Assembly (NCBI GenBank): GCA_019925795.1
Contig: CM034309.1
Span: 14,936,729-15,000,728, forward strand
Direction of reading: 5' to 3'
From: Dendrobium chrysotoxum
Taxonomy: Eukaryota > Streptophyta > Magnoliopsida > Asparagales > Orchidaceae
Length of the DNA stretch: 64,000 nt
The first letter of the stretch is position 1; each line of letters starts with the position of its first letter. The translations under genes and the position numbers were made by a program. Shown piece by piece: positions 60,314 through 64,000 of this stretch. The notes beneath the pieces are model-generated. The model was not told where the DNA came from. It saw only the letters and a list, made by a program, of their open reading frames with translations, and did not search any database.

Positions 60314-61960
60314 TGAAAGTTCGATAGGGATATTAAGCCCTGATGAACTAGTCCTGAGGCTAACCAAGATGTGGGGTGAATTGGTTATTTAAAAAATTTG
60401 AGAGCAACAGCAAAAATCTTTTCTATGATATGCAGCGGAAATGAGTAAGTACTCAAACGAAAAGATTAAACATAAATTTCACCCAAGAAGATAATAACAG
60501 AAAACTAAAGTATAGAAAGTAATCAGAAAGAATACACTAGATTTTTATAGTGGTTCGGTCAACTTGACCTACGTCCACTCTCCGGAGCCTCCCCTCCGTG
60601 TATTGCACTAACTCAAAGTGTCTCACATTTTACTCCCATAGCAAGGCGGAGAAGCCTATACAAAAACCTCCTTTCCACCGACACGGTGAGGCAGAGAACC
60701 CAACCTCCTTTTGCTTCCTCCTGAAGCAGGCAGAGAACCTCGGACTCCTTTCGCTTCCTCCTGAAGCGGGCAGAGAACCCCGGATCTTCTTGCGAACGAT
60801 CCTCTCCCAAAGAACACCAACATGATAAAAGACAAAAAGCGGAGAAGACGACTCTGATCCTTGCTTGGAGCAACCTTCGTGAACCCCTCATGAACTCCCC
60901 CTCACAAGATCCTCTCTCTCTCTCTCTCTAGGGTTTCTCTGGAAAAGAAAGTGGCAAAAGATTTTTCTTGTTGAAAGAAAAAGATCTTTTATAGGAGGGC
61001 TCAAAATTTGCCCTAAATCTCAACTGGTCGGCCTAGATCGTCCAGGATGATCGATAGATCGTCTTGTACGATCAGTTCAAAATCAGTTGTTTCAGCCTGG
61101 ACGATCTGGCTCTTCTGGACGATCAGTGGAAAAAGTTGTTCATATCGTCCCGTATGATTTTCCAATCGTCCGGGACGATTAGTGTAAATTCAGGAATTTC
61201 GTCCAGAAGACCGCTCTGGTCATCCAGAGAAACTTGTGCTGGACGACCCAAAAATGACTTGATCGTCCAGGACGATAAGGATATCGTCCTATACTATTAG
61301 TTCAAAAAGTGCCCAAATCGTTATGAGTACCTCTTTGGACGTACAACTGAAACACACTAGATGATCATGATCGTCAAGGCCGATCCTGCGATCGTCTAGG
61401 ACGATATGATCGTATCAATCAATTATTAATTGCTTTCCTTAATTACCAGACTAATTTAGGCATGATTGTATTGGATCATCTAGGATGATACACATATCGT
61501 CCGGGTCGATCAGACCAAATATCTAAAAATAAAAACTTGCCTAACTTGATCTAGCAGCTGAAAATTTCTAATTTGAACATATCATCCCGTATGATGTCTG
61601 GATCGTCCAAGATGATCTGCTTAATCAGATAGACTTAACTTGGTCGCCCTAATTAGGGTTTCTATTTTACTTGATCGTCCAAGATGATGTGAATATCGTC
61701 CAGGACGATCTGAACAAAAATTGAACAGAAACTCTAATTCACTTAAGCTCTCCCCCTGCGTGTGTGTGTGCAAGGTTACTTAACTAGGGGATCAGTTACA
61801 TTATAATTGACTCAAGAAAAGGAAAACATCACATTTAGACACACTTGGACCCAATCTTGAGTTGGCTTGAGTTGCTCTTGATCTTTTATGCCTGAAATGG
61901 GTTAGTCAAGCAAAACACAATAGAAATATGTTTGTTATCATCAAAACCAGATTTTTAATA
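60314..61960 (-). repeat. Copia C 3' LTR
   Basis: Starts TGAAAGTTCGATAGGGAT, contains the conserved leader (ACTTGACCTACGTCCACTC) and 39-bp repeats (60690-60790), and ends TTTTTAATA against the purine tract. U3 has perfect dyads at 61262-61276 and 61695-61709. Confidence 0.9.
60986..60993 (-). promoter_or_regulatory. TATA box of copia C LTR
   Basis: Minus-strand TATAAAAG in CCTCCTATAAAAGATC. It lies just downstream of the dyad-rich U3 (61030-61710) and upstream of a CT-rich leader, the arrangement of a plant RNA polymerase II promoter. Copia A has TATTTAA at the same site. Confidence 0.7.
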
Positions 61961-61980
61961 ATCTCCCCCTTTTTGATGAT
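61961..61980 (-). other. Polypurine tract of copia C
   Basis: ATCTCCCCCTTTTTGATGAT on plus; purine-rich on the coding strand and against the LTR. Confidence 0.8.
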
Positions 61981-62154
61981 GGAAAACATATGTGCAGTAG
62001 TTTGAAAAAATAAAATAATTAGGAGATCAAAAAACAAATTTCTTTTTTCAAATTTCATTGAACAACCAAAATAGTATAGGAAATATAACTACAAAACATA
62101 ACAAGAATAAAAACTACTACAACTGAAATCAAGAACAAAAGCTACTGCAACTGA

Positions 62155-62170
62155 CTCCCCCTTTTGACAT
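62155..62170 (-). other. Second purine tract of copia C
   Basis: CTCCCCCTTTTGACAT, identical to copia A 6938-6953. It lies about 80 bp downstream of the accessory ORF stop. Confidence 0.5.
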
Positions 62171-62250
62171 TACAAAAAGGAGGAGGGCAAACAGAAATAT
62201 AGAAACAACAGTACAAACAGAAGAAAAAAAAATAGCTACAAAACATAACA

Positions 62251-63390
62251 CTAAAACGGTGGTGGATCCTGATCAAAAGGAGGAGGTAGCTGTGGTGGTG
62301 TGAAGTAACTGTGGATGGCGACGAAGTGTGCTCCAATCCAGGCAATATCCTTGTCGTGCTGCTGTTGCTACTGAGCAGCATAGTCAGTAAAGTGCTGCAG
62401 GTCCTCAGCATGCCGCTGCTCCTAGGCAGCAATATAGGAGTCGAATCTGGCCTCCCACTGATCAAAGTGCTGCACCAGATGGTCAAAAGGAGAAGCAATG
62501 CGAAGGGGAGCAGGTGCTTCTGGTGCAGCAAAAATGGTAATAGCTTCTCCCTCTTCCTCCTCAACATCCGGGGAAGGCTCCGGATGTAGTCGGGTGCTGT
62601 GTAGGACATGGAATGAATTATTTGTGAAGAAGGAAGGAGGGACATTGGGAGGGATTGGATACTACAGGTCATATTTGGTTTCTAAGGCATATACAATGAT
62701 ATGTCCTAAAGCTAGATTGGGATGATGTCTATGACCTGGATCCCTAATAGTGGTGAGGTGCTCGATGTATCTGATAAGAAGGTCAGTGGCATTAAAGTCC
62801 CGATGGGCCAAGATGTAATATGTGGTCAGAGACAATAAGGGGGTGATGTGAATCCGATCCCCAGCCTTTGGGATGATAGACGAATGAAGGACGTGCTGAA
62901 TGGTCTGTGTATCCTTAAGGAGGGAAGTGTAAGCATTGTCGTGGTAGGGTGCATTCATATTTCGAAGAAAGTGGTTGGCGACACTCCAATCATAGTCAGG
63001 GTCAGTAATAAGAGTGTAAATTTTTTCACCAGTCACAGAGAGTTGAAGAATGTTATGAAAGTCCTAGGTTGTGAGTTCCATAGGACGTTGATTCACATAG
63101 GAGCAGAGGGTGGAATAGTCAGCAAAAATGCGTAGATTGGAGAAGAAAACTTGAAGAAGTTCAAGGCAAAATAGAAAGGCGAGGGTAAGGATGAAAGTGA
63201 GGGAGGTGTGAGAAAAATGATTAAGAACATGATAGGTAAGGGTGCGGGGGTTTACTATTTTTGACTGGGTGATCCTCACCTCATGATAGCGCTCGAAGGC
63301 AGCTTGATCGGCTGCATTGGGAAAGCGGGGATCAACATTCCCCTGCGAGGAACTCACACCCTTTTTCCTAGAACGTTTCCCGCCAGCCAT
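62251..63390 (-). pseudogene. Accessory ORF of copia C, one frame with four internal TAG stops
   Basis: ATG at 63388-63390 (MAGGKRSRKKG) to TAG at 62251-62253, 380 codons with no frameshift. N-terminal block: DPRFPNAADQAAFERYHEV, then NPRTLTYHVLNHFSH, YVNQRPMEL, FHNILQLS, DYDWSVANHFLRNMNAPYHD and HITPLLSLTTYYILAHRDF. The tail is acidic, then Gln-rich with LVQHFDQWEARFDSY. Internal stops are TAG at 63064-63066, 62662-62664, 62422-62424 and 62368-62370. At the first, copia A has CAG. The type is the 'putative plant transposon protein' found after pol in SIRE-like elements; its role is unknown. The 176-codon frame at 62142-62672 is a shadow in another phase. Confidence 0.8.
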
Positions 63391-63449
63391 TAGAAAGCAC
63401 AAGTGAGGGAGAGTGGAAGGAGAAGTGTCAAAAAATTGAAGAAATTGGC

Positions 63450-64000
63450 TGTTTAAATAGAAGTCGCCTGATCGTCATGTATGATCGCGAGATTGTCCAG
63501 GACAATATGAGCATTTATGACGGCCAGGACAATTGGTCAAAAAGGCGATCGGATCGTCCAGGACGATTAGAGATCGTCCAAGATGATTAGACACAGGCGA
63601 TCGTCCCGAGGAGTCAAGCCGGATGACCGTTGACGAAAAGTATCATCCCGGATGATTAGGTGGATCGTCCAAGACGATGTGCAATAAGTGTATCAAACGG
63701 GCTGAATTCGAATGGTCCGGTTGCTGACACGTGGATCATCCGGAATGATGTGGTGAATCATCCAGGATGATTACCAATAATTGGCGTATGCTTAGCCGTC
63801 CGATCAGATTAGTAAGATATGGATCATATTGTCCAGGACGATGTAAGGATCATTCAGGACGATCACCAATAATTGGTGTTTCTCAGCCGTATGATCAGAG
63901 TGGGGATGATTTTGAATTGATCATCCAGGACGATGTTTGGATCGTCTAGGATGAAGAAGATCATCCAGGACGATTTGTAGATCGTTCAGGACGATGTGAA
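63450..64000. repeat. Dyad cluster upstream of the copia C accessory ORF
   Basis: Exact family members at 63552-63566 (perfect dyad), 63920-63934 and 63960-63974, plus many partial ones, in a non-coding segment that continues past the window edge. Confidence 0.85.

Larger units (their letters stand above)
60314..64000 (-). mobile_element. Copia C: 3' part of a third copia element
   Basis: 3' LTR (60314-61960), purine tract, accessory ORF and the dyad cluster upstream of it, in the order seen in copia A. The pol, gag and 5' LTR would lie beyond the right edge. The 5 bp left of the LTR are TCTAA. It looks younger than A and B: the accessory ORF has no frameshift. Confidence 0.85.

Noticed and set aside
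62142..62672. 176-codon minus ORF
   Set aside because: Out of phase with the accessory ORF, which shows the conserved protein motifs; it is a shadow.

Overview
This window looks like nuclear heterochromatin of a flowering plant. It is built almost entirely of degenerate, nested transposable elements: Ty1/copia and Ty3/gypsy LTR retrotransposons, a LINE fragment and CACTA-type DNA transposon pieces. I found no host protein-coding gene, rRNA gene, tRNA gene or CRISPR array. The species cannot be told from the sequence.

Layout. Positions 1-22520 hold an old copia element on the minus strand (copia B). Four things are inserted in it: a plus-strand LTR that ends at 168, a plus-strand LTR fragment (1007-1909), a solo LTR with a perfect CGAGA target duplication (2033-3531), and a full-length minus-strand copia element (copia A, 4963-16622). 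Copia A has both LTRs, a tRNA-Met-type primer site, gag, protease, integrase, reverse transcriptase, RNase H, and an accessory ORF between pol and the 3' LTR. Copia B's 5' LTR is cut at 22520 by the terminus of a CACTA transposon. From about 22745 to 33631 lies a 3'-truncated gypsy element (gypsy 1, Tat-like). Its long LTR abuts a cut LTR of a second, nearly complete gypsy element (gypsy 2, 33632-50325). A 674-bp non-autonomous CACTA-like element follows (50369-51042, 3-bp GGA duplication), then a LINE ORF1 fragment (51356-52387). Positions 52388-60313 are non-coding, very AT-rich and probably old LTR-type sequence, with an 18-bp palindromic tandem array at 59277-59384. The right edge (60314-64000) is the 3' part of a third copia element (copia C), again with the accessory ORF.

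All coding regions are broken. Many breaks are C-to-T or G-to-A changes (CAG to TAG, CGA to TGA, TGG to TGA; Asp to Asn or Cys to Tyr at catalytic or zinc positions), the pattern expected from long DNA methylation.

The most interesting signal is a dispersed 15-bp perfect dyad, ATCGTCCAGGACGAT and variants. Dozens of exact and degenerate copies fill the U3 part of the copia LTRs, upstream of a TATA box, and the segment upstream of the accessory ORF. In copia B the dyad is ATCGTACAGTACGAT: two symmetric positions have changed together, keeping the palindrome. This suggests a selected protein-binding site or hairpin. A possible partner, by analogy only, is the accessory-ORF product encoded next to it.
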